The translations under genes and the position numbers were made by a program. From Charina bottae (Eukaryota; Chordata; Lepidosauria; Squamata; Charinaidae), in the NCBI GenBank assembly GCA_023362775.1, contig JALMGJ010000002.1, forward strand, positions 104,451,981 through 104,515,980: DNA of 64,000 nucleotides, given 5' to 3'. This document shows positions 10,333 through 22,300 of the stretch, in pieces (the stretch's first letter is position 1; the number at the start of each line of letters is the position of its first letter). The notes under the pieces are model-generated. The model did not search any database, was not told the DNA's origin, and was given only the letters and a program-made list of their open reading frames with translations.

Positions 10333-13300
10333 AATATATATATATTATTGACAACCTGACAGCCTCAGTATATGAATGACTCCCAATAAATTAATAGGAT
10401 CAAGCTAGCATACTCAAATTTCCCATCTCTGTTTCCAGTGGATACGTTCACCTTATTTTTTCCAGCCAAAATAAGTGCAGCAAATGTGATTATTAGGAAG
10501 GTTTGTCTAGAAAAGCTGGTGATTTTCTTTCAGTAAATAAGTTCCTTTTCTTTTCCTTTTCACAAACAGTATGCAGTTAAAATTTCCAACTGTATTTGTC
10601 ATACAAGAGTGCAGGTTTGAAAGTTGCAAAGTGCCATTTTATTGGGATAGTCTTTCCTGGATTTCCAATCACAATTTATATTGTCAATGGTAGTTTAAGT
10701 AAGGTTTCCTGCATTTTGTGGGAAGTGGAATGAAAACAAGCCCTTGCCAAACTATTTAACTACCTGCAAAGTTATGGAGAACAGTTTTATCCTTCAACTG
10801 GGCAATTAAAACAAAAGGACCAGTTAAAAACAGGGGGCAATGCAATTGCAGTACCTTTCAATTATAGAATAGGTCTACAGCTTCTATAATTATTTACATG
10901 GTCCTTTTGTGACATCTGTTTGACATTATGGGTGGGAATATGCAGGAAAATCAACCTTAAAAATGAATGCAAAGAATCCTGTAAATTAGTTTGATCCATA
11001 CATTACTAGGAGGAGAAGTCCAGAAATTATGCATTGTATGTTTGCATTTTCTTCCAAGGTCATTTTGTTGAAGCTTCCCTGTACATTATTTATAGAACAG
11101 TATCTTCCCTGTCTGTGATGTTAAAGGGGGGAAAAAAGTTTCTGACATATTTCAATAATGTTTATATTCAATTCCCATCCCAAGTATTTGACTTAAATCA
11201 TAGACTTTCTGGAATCAAGGCCAAATTTTCTGGAAGTCAGTCTCTGGAGAATTTAGATGTCTTAAAATAGGCATTCCTATCATTGGATTCATACTTGAGT
11301 AATAAAGGCATTTAAGTAGTAAAGGATGAAGTAATAAGAAATGGCTAGTTAGCATTCAATGTTTAACCATCAGATCAAACCAAAATTGTTATTTCATGTT
11401 TTGCAAATGAAGAATGTCAGAACTTTACTGGGATATAGCTATCAATCTTTCTGTGGAAACTCAACCAGCATTCCAGAGCTAAGTGAGGAAGAGTCAGGGA
11501 CAGGACTCAGATAGATCTGTTGCTTTTATTGCAGATGCAAGGTGCGCTAATGACAAGATAAGCTACTGCCCAATATAGCAATGAAGCCTTCTATATATGT
11601 AACAGCTGCAGATTTTTCTGTCTCTCACCCTTACGTGGTAGTGGACTTCTTGTCTCTTATCTCCTGGCCTTGATTATGGATATACCAGTGCTCCATTTTC
11701 ATAATTGTCCTGTTTGCTCTTAGGCTCTTTACTTTCAGCCTTGACAAAATGTCTCAGAGATAACATGCTTCATGTATTATTTAAAAAGTAAAAACTTGCA
11801 CCACAAGCATATGGATCTTGCAGAAACAGTCAGCTCTGATATTTTGCTCCCTAGACATATTTCCTCTTTCAGCAACTCCCAATCTTTTCATGGCTTGCTT
11901 TTTGTTTTCTTCTTATTGATGGGTGGAAGACAAGCATCCTGCATCAGTTCAACCTTACTATGAGTTATTTCATCCTTTCTTAATGACTGTATCAGATTAA
12001 TGGAAGTTCTGAATCCAGTTATGGTTGCATCACTAGTAGCATTGTCACTATCAAAGAGGCTTAGACTAATTGGGTAAAGGGAGATCAAGGTAGGCTCTCC
12101 TACCTTCGGGTTCTGAAGTTGGGCAGACTACTGGTATAAAGAACTTCCTTCTAAGATTTGAAGGATCCTATACTGAACAGTAAAGTTTCTCACTCTAGCT
12201 GTGACCATTTTTATTGGTCTGTTAGAATTATTAATATATATGAGAACTTAGTTGCTTATTTGAAAAACAAAGTGCTATACAAATGCTCATAGATAGATAC
12301 ACAGTTTGTTTGTTTTTAAATCCCTTTATGCTGTTATCTCCAAGTCCCATTGCTTACCTCCAAATCCTATTGCTCTTCAGTAATGTTTTTAACTTATGGT
12401 TAGACCAAAACCTTTACTGCTCAGAGTCTCAGTGCTGTAATTTGTTGTGTGTCTTTAGTGGATGTGTGGGACAGGACTGCTTCTAATCCCCGGGCCTCTC
12501 TGCCTTAGTGCAACAGTTTGAAAAGTGTCTTCCAATTACTTGGGATGTCTTTTGCAGTTAGTTGGAGGATGATCGCTAATCTTGAGAGGCAAGTGCCTTG
12601 TCAGAATGTGCCCTTCGATTAAAAGGCTCATCTCATGTGAGAGCAGGTGCTAGTAACTTACCTTTTACATGAGCTCAAGTTATTAGGCCCTGCAAGGGCA
12701 AACGAAACATGTCCAAAGGAAATAAAGGGTTGCTATGGTTTTAGCTCACTCAGGAATTGAGGCTTTACTGTGTACAGATCCCAGCAGGTCTGTTCAGAAG
12801 ATGGTAAATAATTACAAGGAACGCCAGGTCTCCGGAGGGCACTTCAGGTTTGAAAAGATGTTCTCTAGGTCAGAGGTGACAACTACAGACTGCCGAGAGG
12901 CTCTCGTACCATTTATCAAGCTGAAGCTATTTTTATTGCTTTCACTGTGCTCTGTCTCTAAATGGCATAATTTGAGCAAAATCATGTCTGGAAAAGTGAC
13001 TCTGGGTTGCAAGCCCTTGTGGCATCTTTCTGCTTCCAGTGTAAGGCCAAGGGCTCTGCTTATTTTCTTCAAGTATGAAAGGAACGTTAACAAATTATCT
13101 GAGCTGAGCAGAAAACAAATGAGGGGATGTCAGAAAGTGAATAATTGAGGTTTCATCCTGGATTTCCAGTCTCCCCAGTGTGAAGTTAGCAACTCAAAAC
13201 TAATATGTACAGATGTTTTCCCCACTTTTTTTATATAACAAAAGAGAAAGAAAAGTGGCAGTGAGTATAAAGGCATGATCATTAGTAGGTTTGGTATCAT

Positions 13301-13604
13301 TTTATGCTGATTCCTGCAAAGATTTTGTTGCTTAGGAAGTGTCTTTATAATATACCAAATTGTAATTCTCTTAACAGATTTAAAAAGGGCTTTCTTTTTT
13401 CGAGATTTTTTGCTCAGTTTGCTCAATTCTCTGGAAGCCTTCAAGGTAGATTGGAGGGGGGGCTCGTAATATTGATTTATGCCCCGATTAGAATGCACTT
13501 TACAAAATATACAAAAGCAAGACTAGATTTTCCAGAGAGCATACAGCTGCCTGCATACTTTTTTGTTTTATTGTTAGAATTTTATTTTCTGATTTGACTT
13601 GCAA
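10333..13604. other. Intron, largely unique AT-rich sequence
   Basis: No exon was recognised. A 137-codon open frame at 12735-13148 (+) has no recognisable domain, no homologue I can name, and a strong antisense frame, so it is not called. A possible hammerhead-like scrap at 12687-12715 is listed among the weak findings. Confidence 0.4.
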
Positions 13605-13703
13605 ATTTTATTTGTTTATTTATTTATTGGATTCCTATCCTGTGCAATGTAAAGACCCTCAGCAGTTTATAGTACAGTTGTCAAATGGACTAAAATGTAC
13701 ACA

Positions 13704-13738
<35 letters not shown>

Positions 13739-13990
13739 GAAAACAGTACAGTACATTGAAACATGCAAGGTAACACTCTGAAAGATAAAAATAAAATTAA
13801 TCCCAACCGTCCCCATAAAAGTAAAATAAAATAAAATAAAATAAAAAGATAAAATAAGATATTGCAGTAGAGATCTCTGAAGTAGTCTTGAAGCATGAAC
13901 AGGAGTTGCAGAGTCAGCTGCAAGAACTGCTAGCTACTTCTTGCTCCATTGCAGCCAGCAAATAGTTTTTTTAGTGACTCAGCTTTCCAA
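13605..13990 (-). mobile_element. Degraded LINE 3' end with AT-rich microsatellites
   Basis: A TTTATTTATTTATTGGATTC start, followed by sequence typical of LINE 3' untranslated regions on the minus strand, contains a (TAA)n tract at 13705-13738 and an (AAAAT)n tract at about 13822-13846. The clade is uncertain (L2 or CR1-like). Confidence 0.4.
13705..13738. repeat. (TAA)n microsatellite
   Basis: About eleven TAA units in a row. Confidence 0.9.
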
Positions 13991-14225
13991 GGAATGGTCT
14001 TAGCAGTACAGTATAGTATGGTTTATTATTGATTAGCCATTAGGCCATATCAAACTGCAGAATATAAAACATAAAACATCAATAAGAACATATGTAAAAA
14101 TAGAATAAAAGAAACAAATCAGATAAGAAAAGGAATAAAAATACAAATCATATTTCTGAATCATCCCTACAGTTTACCCCAATCAGGCTCACATATGCAG
14201 ATCTCAACTGAACTGAACTGAACTA

Positions 14226-14290
14226 ACCGCCCAGGGTCCCTCCTTGTGGGGGAGATGGGCGGGATATAAATGTAATAAATAAATAAACTG
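14226..14290 (+). mobile_element. LINE 3' tail (CR1/L2-like)
   Basis: CCGCCCAGGGTCCCTCC and GGGAGATGGGCGGGATATAA are followed by AATAAATAAATAAA. It is the opposite-strand equivalent of the tails at 350 and 29145. Confidence 0.6.
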
Positions 14291-14446
14291 TTTTATTCAA
14301 ATAAAGGGCCGTATTATATGTAATTTTTGGATTCTGTCTGCACATGAAATATGTTGTTTTAATATAAGGGTCCCAATAATAATATAATATTAGGCCATTT
14401 GTCTAATGTGCGGTCCTAGATACTGATCTCTCTCTTTCTTATACAT

Positions 14447-17444
14447 CATTGGCGATCACTCGTAGCCGAGTAAGATTGTCTTCCAAGGGTAAAATTTTAA
14501 CAGTGGATCCGTAAGTGGCTGTAAAGGCCAATTCTGGATCCGTACAACCTCCCACAATGAGGGCATAGGTTTCCGGGTGGGAGACAGTCATGATGCGGGT
14601 TTGCTTGACGTGCCTTCCTTTTAGCTCTTTTCTCCCTTTTGCCCAGACCCAGGATTTCCGGGGGTCTAGGAGTGGAGGCGTCTGGGCCAGGATTTTATGG
14701 GGGCTGCAGGGCAGAGAATTTGATCAAGGTGGTGACAGGTAAGGGATGTTACGACGGGAGCTTCCCAGTTCTCAATGCTGATATTACATTTTTTTAAATT
14801 AGCTTTGAGAGTATCTTTGAATCTCTTTTGCTGTCCACCAATATTCCGTTTTCCATTCTTAAGTTGGGAGTAAAGTAGCTGCTTTGGAAGACGATGGTCA
14901 GGCATTCGAACAACATGCCGGTCCAGCGAAGTTGATGTTGGATGATCATTGTTTCAATGCTGGTGGTTTTCGCTTCTTCTAATACGCTAACATTAGTCTG
15001 CCTATCTTCCCAAGTAATTTGCAGAATTTTTTGGAGGCAGCGTTGATGGAATCTTTCAAGAAGTTGGAGGTGGTGTTTGTAGAGGGTCCATGTTTCAAAG
15101 GCGTACAGAAGGGTTGGTAGTACAATGGCTTTGTAAACAAGCATTTTGGTCTCCCTGCGAATGTCCCGATCCTCAAACACTCTACGCTTCATTCGGGAGA
15201 AAACTATACTCGCAGAGCTCAGGCGATGCTGAATTTCAGTGTCGATGTCAGCTTTTGTAGATATATGGCTGCCGAGATAAGAAAAGTGGTCGACATTTTC
15301 TAGTGACACACCTTTAAACTGGATTGATGGCGCTGCGGAGGGATTGGTTCGAACTTGCTGGTAAAGCACTTTGGTTTTTTTAATATTAATCGAGAGGCCG
15401 AGCTTTTCATATGCTTCTGCAAAGATGTTTAGGATAGTTTGAAGATCTTCCTCGGAGTGTGCACAGACTACGTTATCATCAGCATATTGAAGTTCTATAA
15501 CAGAAGTTGTAATTACCTTATTTTTTGCTTTCAGCCTACTAAGATTAAAAAGCTTTCCATCTGTTCGATATATAGTTTCTACACCAGTAGGAAGTTTCTC
15601 TTCAACAAGGTGTATAATCATAGCGATGAAGATAGCGAATAACGTTGGAGCAATAACACATCCCTGTTTAACGCCGGATTCCACTTTAAATGGATCGCTT
15701 TGAGAGCCATTGTTATTCAGGATTGTTGCCATCATGTCGTCATGGAGTAGCCGCAAGATGTTCACAAATTTATCAGGGCATCCGATTTTCAGAAGGATGG
15801 TCCAGAGAGCAGTACGATTTACAGTATCAAAAGCTTTAGTCAGATCAATAAACGCCATGTACAGAGGGCGGTTTTCCTCCTTGCAATTTTTTTGAAGCTG
15901 TCGTGCAGTGAAGATCATATCCACTGTTCCCCTGGAAGGGCGGAAGCCGTTTTGCGTTTCAGGGAGGATGTCTTCTGATACAGATAGGAGACGGTTTGCG
16001 ATGATCTTTGCCAGGATTTTGCCTGCTGTGGCTAGAAGGGAGATGCCTTGATAGTTTCCACAGACTGTTCTATCACCCTTTTTAAAGAGAGTGATAATTA
16101 TGGCATCCCTAAAGTCTGCTGGAATCTCCTCCCTCATCCAGATTTTTTCGATGAGCTTATGAAGTTGTTGTGTAAGTTCAGGCCCGCCTTCTTTAAAGAC
16201 TTCAGCAGGAATCCCATCAGGTCCACTAGCTTTGTTATTTTTCATTTGTTTAGTGGCTTTACTGACTTCCTCCAAACTAGTGGGTACTGCAAGCTCATTT
16301 CTTATTTGTTTTTGCGGGATTTGCAAGAAGACTTCATCAGCCACAGTAGAGTGACGATCAAGGAGATTGTAGTAATGCTCTTTCCAGTGCAGTGCAATAG
16401 ACGTTTTGTCCTTTAGAAGTTTAGCACCATCTATTGAGCGTAAGGGATTTGTACCATAGTTTGGTGGTCCATAGATGGCCTTTATGGCATTAAAAAAGCC
16501 CCGTGCATCATGAGCATCTGCAAAATGTTGGGTTTCTTGGGCTTTTTTTATCCACCATATGTTCTTAAGTTCTCTAGTTCTTCTTTGGACTTCTGCCTTT
16601 GCACTGGCGTAGATTTTTTTCTTAACGGCACAGTTAATATCTTTTTGCCATATCCAGAAGGCTTTCCTTTTCTTGTCGATAATATGTTCAATCCCACTAT
16701 CGTTCTCATCAAACCAGTCCTGATGTCTCTTAGTTTGGTATCCGATAGTTTGTTCACAGGCTGAAATAATAGAAGTCTTCAATTTAATCCAGTGTTCCTC
16801 AACATTTTCAGGGAGTTCCATAGGCAGATGTTCCTTGAGAGTTGATTGAAAGCAGGCTCATTTAGTAGAATCTTGAAGGGCCAGTGTATTCATTTTACAC
16901 CTTGGTTTTCTTCCTTGGAGCCTACGATGAGGGACAATCTTTATGGCCATCGTGGATTGAATTAATCGATGGTCTGTCCAGCAGTCATCGGCGCTCATCA
17001 TGGCTCTGGTGAGAAGTACATCACGGCGATCTCTAGCACGGACAATTACATAATCTAAAAGATGCCAGTGCTTCGACCGTGGGTGCTTCCATGATGTTTT
17101 AAATTTATTTTTCTGGCGAAAGAGTGTGTTAGTAATGACAAGGTTATGCTCTGCACATTTAGTCAGAAGTAAGATTCCATTCATGTTGCTATTGTCAACT
17201 CCTTCTTTCCCAATGATCCCCGGCCACAAATCAAAGTCACACCCAACTCTTGCATTGAAATCGCCCAGGAGGATAATTTTATCCTCCTTTGGTATCTCTG
17301 ATAAGATGGTGTCCAGCTGGGTATAAAATTTTTCCTTGATATCCTCATCTGCATCTAGTGTTGGTGCGTAAGCACTTAGGATAGTTGCCTGTTGGTTTTT
17401 GGCACGTTTTATTCAGAGAATCGAGAGTCGTTCGTTAATCCCAT
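14447..17444 (-). mobile_element. 5'-truncated non-LTR retrotransposon of uncertain clade
   Basis: This is a 3-kb LINE on the minus strand, with part of an apurinic-type endonuclease near 16.9-17.4 kb and a complete reverse transcriptase at 14.9-16.8 kb. It differs clearly from the BovB, second RTE and L2 copies in this window. The reverse-transcriptase peptides (DGIPAEVFK, GFRPSRGTVDMIF, GVKQGCVIAPTLF) resemble a widespread animal LINE group. I cannot assign the clade with confidence. The 5' end is cut inside the endonuclease at about 17444, and the 3' end lies at about 14447. The flanking repeats (TTATACATCA and TTATACAATT) are only a weak candidate for a target duplication. Confidence 0.8.
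14666..17441 (-). pseudogene. Endonuclease-reverse transcriptase ORF of the 14.4-17.4 kb LINE
   Basis: The protein would copy its own RNA into the genome by target-primed reverse transcription. The long open part (16821 to 14794, 675 codons) contains the finger motif NNKASGPDGIPAEVF, the A motif MAFIDLTKAFDTVN, GVKQGCVIAPTLF, and the catalytic LQYADDNVV. Upstream, from about 17441 to 16858, are endonuclease remains with GDFNARVG and a WTDHRLI motif. There is a TGA in place of an arginine codon near 17415, and a break between the endonuclease and reverse-transcriptase frames near 16830-16860. Near 14905 a further frameshift moves the C-terminus into the frame reading MPDHRLPKQLLYSQLKNGKR. Few lesions over 2.7 kb suggest a fairly recent insertion. 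It is not functional as it stands. Confidence 0.78.
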
Positions 17445-17957
17445 ACATTATACAATTATATTTCGTTAATTATACAATTGACATTCAAATAATATATGGT
17501 CTTAGCACTAAATGTTCAAGGAGCTTAAATGCCCCCTCTGATGAGTCCCTTCCCCTCCACATGTTGGGATTGAACAGGATTGAGACCAAGTAGACGTTCA
17601 CATTTCCTTAGAGAGTCATGTCTTCTCTCTGAACATGTGTTGATTCTACAGAGGCTCAAAAAGTGATATAATTTGTTGTCAAGTCAGGAGACCTCTTGTC
17701 CATCTCAGTTCTCTGAAAAAGAGCCAGGGCTTTTGCACTTATCCTCACCAAATAATAATGGTGAGCTAGTTCTGAACATTCCTTGTATAGCTTTGAATAA
17801 GTCACAATATATTTGTTTAGCTTATCTTATCAATGTGTTCTGAAGATAATCCTTGCAGAGTTGATTTCAGGAAAGTTATGGGTCTGGCAATTATGGTCTG
17901 TTTTAACATTTAAGGATATCTGAACATAAGATAAGTTCTGTTATTCACTCATGTTCT
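17445..17957. other. Non-coding, no feature recognised
   Basis: AT-rich sequence with a small local repeat ATTATACAATT near 17450-17480. No gene was seen. Confidence 0.4.
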
Positions 17958-18140
17958 TTATTTGTTAGATTTATACAGTATTTTGCATTTCCTTCAAAGA
18001 CTTAAGGCAGTGTTCATAGCTCTCTTTTTTTCCATTTTCCCCATAATAACAACCATGTAAGATCGACTGGGCTAAGAAATAGTGACAGGCCTATAGTCCT
18101 TGGCTATAGGAATTTAGTTGCCCTAATCCTAGCCCAGCAC
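17958..18140 (-). mobile_element. Old L2/MIR-type repeat relic
   Basis: The order of blocks (CTTAAGGCAG, TTTTCCCCATAATAACAACC, GACTGGGCTAAGAAATAGTG) parallels the repeat at 7.7 kb, but with many changes. It is probably an older copy of the same family. Confidence 0.45.
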
Positions 18141-18879
18141 CTAAAATAGATTTTGATGATAGGGGGAAAACCCCCCAACAAAACCAGTTTTTTCCCATTT
18201 AGCTGATAGTAATTAAATATTTCAGGCTTCAATTTTATAAAGCACAGTATATCACTAATACCTCTAATCTGCGGAAGCATTTCCCAATTATTCATTTATA
18301 AAGTTTCTACAACTATCACAAAATCAGTGGGATACATACATTCTGATCAATAGGATAAACACACTCCAAGAGTATGTAGCCCTGAATTGTACTTGGAAAC
18401 TTTCTAAGCAATAAGTGTGTGTGTGTGTTTGTGTGCTATTCCCAAGAGAGTCTTCAAAACTGTTGCAGGAAAAAAGAAAAGAAAAGAAAATTGCTGTGTG
18501 CTGTCTAGGATCCTGTGGTTACATTTGCATTTGCATTTTTCACTGGTAACATCTGTGCAGTTTGCGTGAAAAAATAAATAAACTTTGCCAGGGAACTATT
18601 CTTATTCAAACCAATCATTCTCTCTGGCATCAGATGACTCCAGTTCAAACTTAAGAATAAAAGGAGGTGGAGGGGTGGGGGGGGAAGCAGGATTTTTTTG
18701 GAGGACATATCCCTGAGCAGAAAGGTGTGTCAGTTGATAATTTTTAGATTTCTCTCTTGCTCTGAAATCCAAAATGCCCATTGCTCTGGTTCTTTCAAAA
18801 TGTTGGATATCTGGCATGTATTGGGTACTGCAGGGCAGGGGGAAAGAGATGAACCAGCTAGATTGGTAGTTCTAGTATA
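18141..18879. other. Non-coding, no feature recognised
   Basis: Contains a short (TG)n run at about 18416-18440 and an AAAAG run near 18472-18490. No exon was seen. Confidence 0.4.
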
Positions 18880-18887
18880 TTCTACAG

Positions 18888-19169
18888 CAGTGCTTTCCAA
18901 AGTGCCGCTGTTGGCGACACACCGTCGGCGCCGGCGACGGTGTAGAGGCGTGAACAGGGGCAGGGGTGTGCATGGCAGTGGCACAGGGGGGCGCGCAGCG
19001 GCGTGCGTGGTGGCAGCGGCCTCCGCTAAAACGCAGAAGCGCTGATGGCGTGCCGCTGCCATTGTTGCTGCCGCCACCGACATACACACCGCCGCCACCG
19101 CGCGGCTGCCGTGCACGCCACCGCCGCCACTTCCGGGTTGTATCGCGACACACAGTTTGGAAAGCTATG
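18888..19169. mobile_element. Non-autonomous hAT element, copy 1 of the TTTCCAAA family
   Basis: The ends are CAGTGCTTTCCAAA and, in reverse complement, CATAGCTTTCCAAA. They are flanked by 8-bp repeats TTCTACAG (18880-18887) and TTCTATAG (19170-19177), with one mismatch. An 8-bp duplication with CAG-like ends is the hAT hallmark. The 282-bp body is very rich in GC and CpG, unlike its AT-rich surroundings, and includes CGCGACACACAGTTTGG next to the right end. Overlapping open frames in it have arginine- and proline-rich simple composition and are not genes. Related copies lie at 34954-35329 and 47581-47881. Confidence 0.8.
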
Positions 19170-19247
19170 TTCTATAGATAGGTGCCCCAAACTGCATGGG
19201 AGGGAAGTGGAACTTAACATCATAGGTACACTAAAGAAGCAGATATA

Positions 19248-19322
19248 ACTGTGGGGTCCTTGGTGTGCTCTGAGCTTGGTTGTTTGCTTGCAGATGTTTC
19301 ATTCCCCAACTAGGTAACAGTT
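19248..19322 (-). mobile_element. Short Penelope-like element end relic
   Basis: GTGGGGTCCTTGGTGTGCTC, then GCTTGCAGATGTTTCATTCC and CTAGGTAACAG, matches the start of the relic at 10124. The complement of GTTTC at 19296-19300 is the GAAAC of a hammerhead 3' core. The rest of the core is cut off. Confidence 0.5.
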
Positions 19323-22300
19323 GCACCATATTCTCTTCTATTAGAAGCTAATATAATCTCCATGAAGCCAGATTCATTGTGGCGACAAATGAAGAGGGGT
19401 TTATTTTTCTGAATGTCCTGCTTCTGTATGCCTATGACTATGAGATCATAATAAATATATTTGCTGCAAATAGTTAAGGGTGAAGTGGCTAAGCAAACCT
19501 GTGGTATATTTAATTTAATATGGCTGTATTTATTGGCAATATATTGCCTGTGGCATGTGAATGAACTTTGTGGCCCAATCCAACATAAGCCATGATAGAG
19601 TCATCTATCACTGTGACTTGAACCAGCTGAAATCACAATCTCACACTGTTGTCTGATGATGGATTTCTTCATAGCAAACAAAGACTTGAGAGCAGAAGCA
19701 TCCAGGATATAATTTCTGAAGATACAGAAAAGACCGTTTGCAAGAGATGACTGATTACATTTCATCCCATTATAACATGTATAAGGATCTGGGAAATCCT
19801 AATTTAATTAGTGTTTTACACAGTGCTTTGGTTAACAAAAGAAACAATTATTACCAATACTACTCCAGCATTAGAAAGTGAGATAATTTTAAACTGACAT
19901 CTTTACTAACCTTCTTAACTCAAAAATTTAAACAAGGGAGATGTTCAGATTTTACCACATTTTCAGTTAAACCAGAACAAATGCAATGCTTTATGATATC
20001 TTATTGCCCCAGTTGTTGATTATAGGTTACATACTGAAATTATGGAATTGTATCTTAATTGTTTTAGGATACAGTTCTTAACAAGACTTTAGAAAAGTAA
20101 CCACAATTCAAGATTACATCTGTAGAGGGCATTTTTTCTTCATTGCAAAAGAAATATTAGTATCAAATTTAATTTTGATACTTTTAATATTAATGAAATT
20201 ACTGGATTACCAACAGAGTTCCAAATGGCTGAATTAAACCCAAGGTCATATTTTACTTGGCCAAGCAGAAATAAAATCCTACACAGTTGAGTCGCCAACA
20301 ACACAAATTAGGGAGTAATGGTATCTAGTTGAGAAGGAAATGCACATAGTTGAAGATATATTTAAGCAGTTGCACCCTGGTTTGTAGGTCATTAAATAAT
20401 TTGTTGGAACAGAAATCCCACCCATTAATAATTTGATATGAAAAGTAGCAAATACAGTTCCAAAGAGTAAGCAGCAGAATATGCTGTTAAAGGACCAATT
20501 ATTGCTTCCTTACCTAATAAACTCACCTTTCTGTGCCTGCATATAAATAACTATCTTTACTCCTTCTCTAATTCCTTGGTACTTCCATGGAAACTTCTAA
20601 AGATAGAATTAGTACATCCTGTGGTTTTGTGATTGGCTTTTGGGTAACTAATTGGAAATGGTTGTGTGAAACAATGCAAAAAAGCTGGCTGATAGGTTTA
20701 TGGTTGATTTATTAGTCAACTGTAGAATTAAGGGATTTTTCATATTAAGTATTTTCAGTACAGAAGAGTGCAAATTCCATAGATACCTCCTATTGTTCAA
20801 CTTTTGATAGAATTAGATATGTAAATGGATCCTGTTTCAATGTACAATGACCTAATTAGCTAAACATCCTTGCCTCTCCATGTGCTTGGACCCAGTCATG
20901 GATGTATTTGTGTCGGTCACCATGTTTTCCTCTCACATAGATGCATTTTAAGGGTTTCATTCAGTCTCTCATCTCTACAACGTGTGAATTGTTACTGTAT
21001 ATAAAACTACATTAAGGGAATACATTATTTCAGAAAGTGAAGTGGAATTTCTGGCATGTGATCTGAGTGGTACTTAAATGGAACAGACAGCATTCTTTTC
21101 ATGAGACACATTGATCTGATAATCCTAATTTGACTAATTCAGAGGAATAAAAGTTTTGTGTGTGTGTGTTTTAAACTCTTTTGAACTAAGTTCTTTGCTA
21201 AGGCACAAATTGAACCGTAAAATACCAGGGATAAATATACTGCATACTCTGTAGTTAAGCTATAGTTAAGTTATCATCAGATGGGAAAGGTTTATAAAGT
21301 TTTGCTATTTGCTGATTTTAAATGTGCGATTTTTAATGGGAAATTGTATTTTCTGAATGTTGAGATTGTGAGATTTGCACTGAGAAGTGGAGTGCAAATC
21401 TAAAGGATAAATAACAACAAAAAAGTGTTAATGGGATGAGCAACCGTGTTCTTTGACTTTAATTAAGAGAATGGCAAACAATAAGTTTGGGCACAATTAC
21501 ACATGCTCAGTTAATTATTTGACAATGGATTAATGTATATTACCAATTTCCTTTTGGAATCATTACTATCTGAAAATCCTCAAGCCAGTCTAAAGTTTCA
21601 AATCAAATATAAGGACATTTGAATCCTGGCTCTTGTGGTGACTGTTTCACATGGAGGCTGCAGTACCTACTATCTCTTAGCCCATGGGCCTCCTCCATTG
21701 TGAATTTTCATACCAGTATGGCTTTGAACTCTCTTCCTATAATGCAGAAGGGTTGCATGATATGCTTTGCCACACTATTGTACATTGCTACAGTGCTGCT
21801 TCTGACTCATTTATTGCAATGCTTGTGCACTGTTCCATTAAACAAGCTTGTTCGTTCTCTCTCTCTCTTTCTCTTCCTTCTAGTATGAAATATACATTAT
21901 ACCTGGATAATGCTTCTGAGTTAGAAGTAAGTGAACTTACCTGTATAGAATAAGCACTAGCTTCTCGAGTGGCATAGAAGCAGAATAGGATCTCCTGGTT
22001 CTCAGACTTGGTTTTATTTAAGCAAGGATAGTGGACACACTGAGATGTGGATGGAACATGTGTTTATAAGCCAGATCCAGAATTGGAGTCCAGAAATTTT
22101 CCCCAAAGAACAGGCCAGCCTAATGTTGAAACATTTATAGGAATCAGAGAATTGTGACTGGTTCTTTTCTGGCTACCCTTCCTTTTCTTCTTCCTTTGAT
22201 CACAATCAGATTTGATTCAGGTCCTTGTCTTCCAATTTTATCTGCTAGCTAAACTTCGATGCCTTCATTTTTTTTCTTGCATTATTATTTTTATACAGTC

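Noticed and set aside
12735..13148. 137-codon open frame as a host gene
   Set aside because: No recognisable motif, no splice context, and an antisense frame of similar length.
18698..19248. Overlapping open frames over the GC-rich block
   Set aside because: They are by-products of the CpG-rich hAT interior. No domain is visible.
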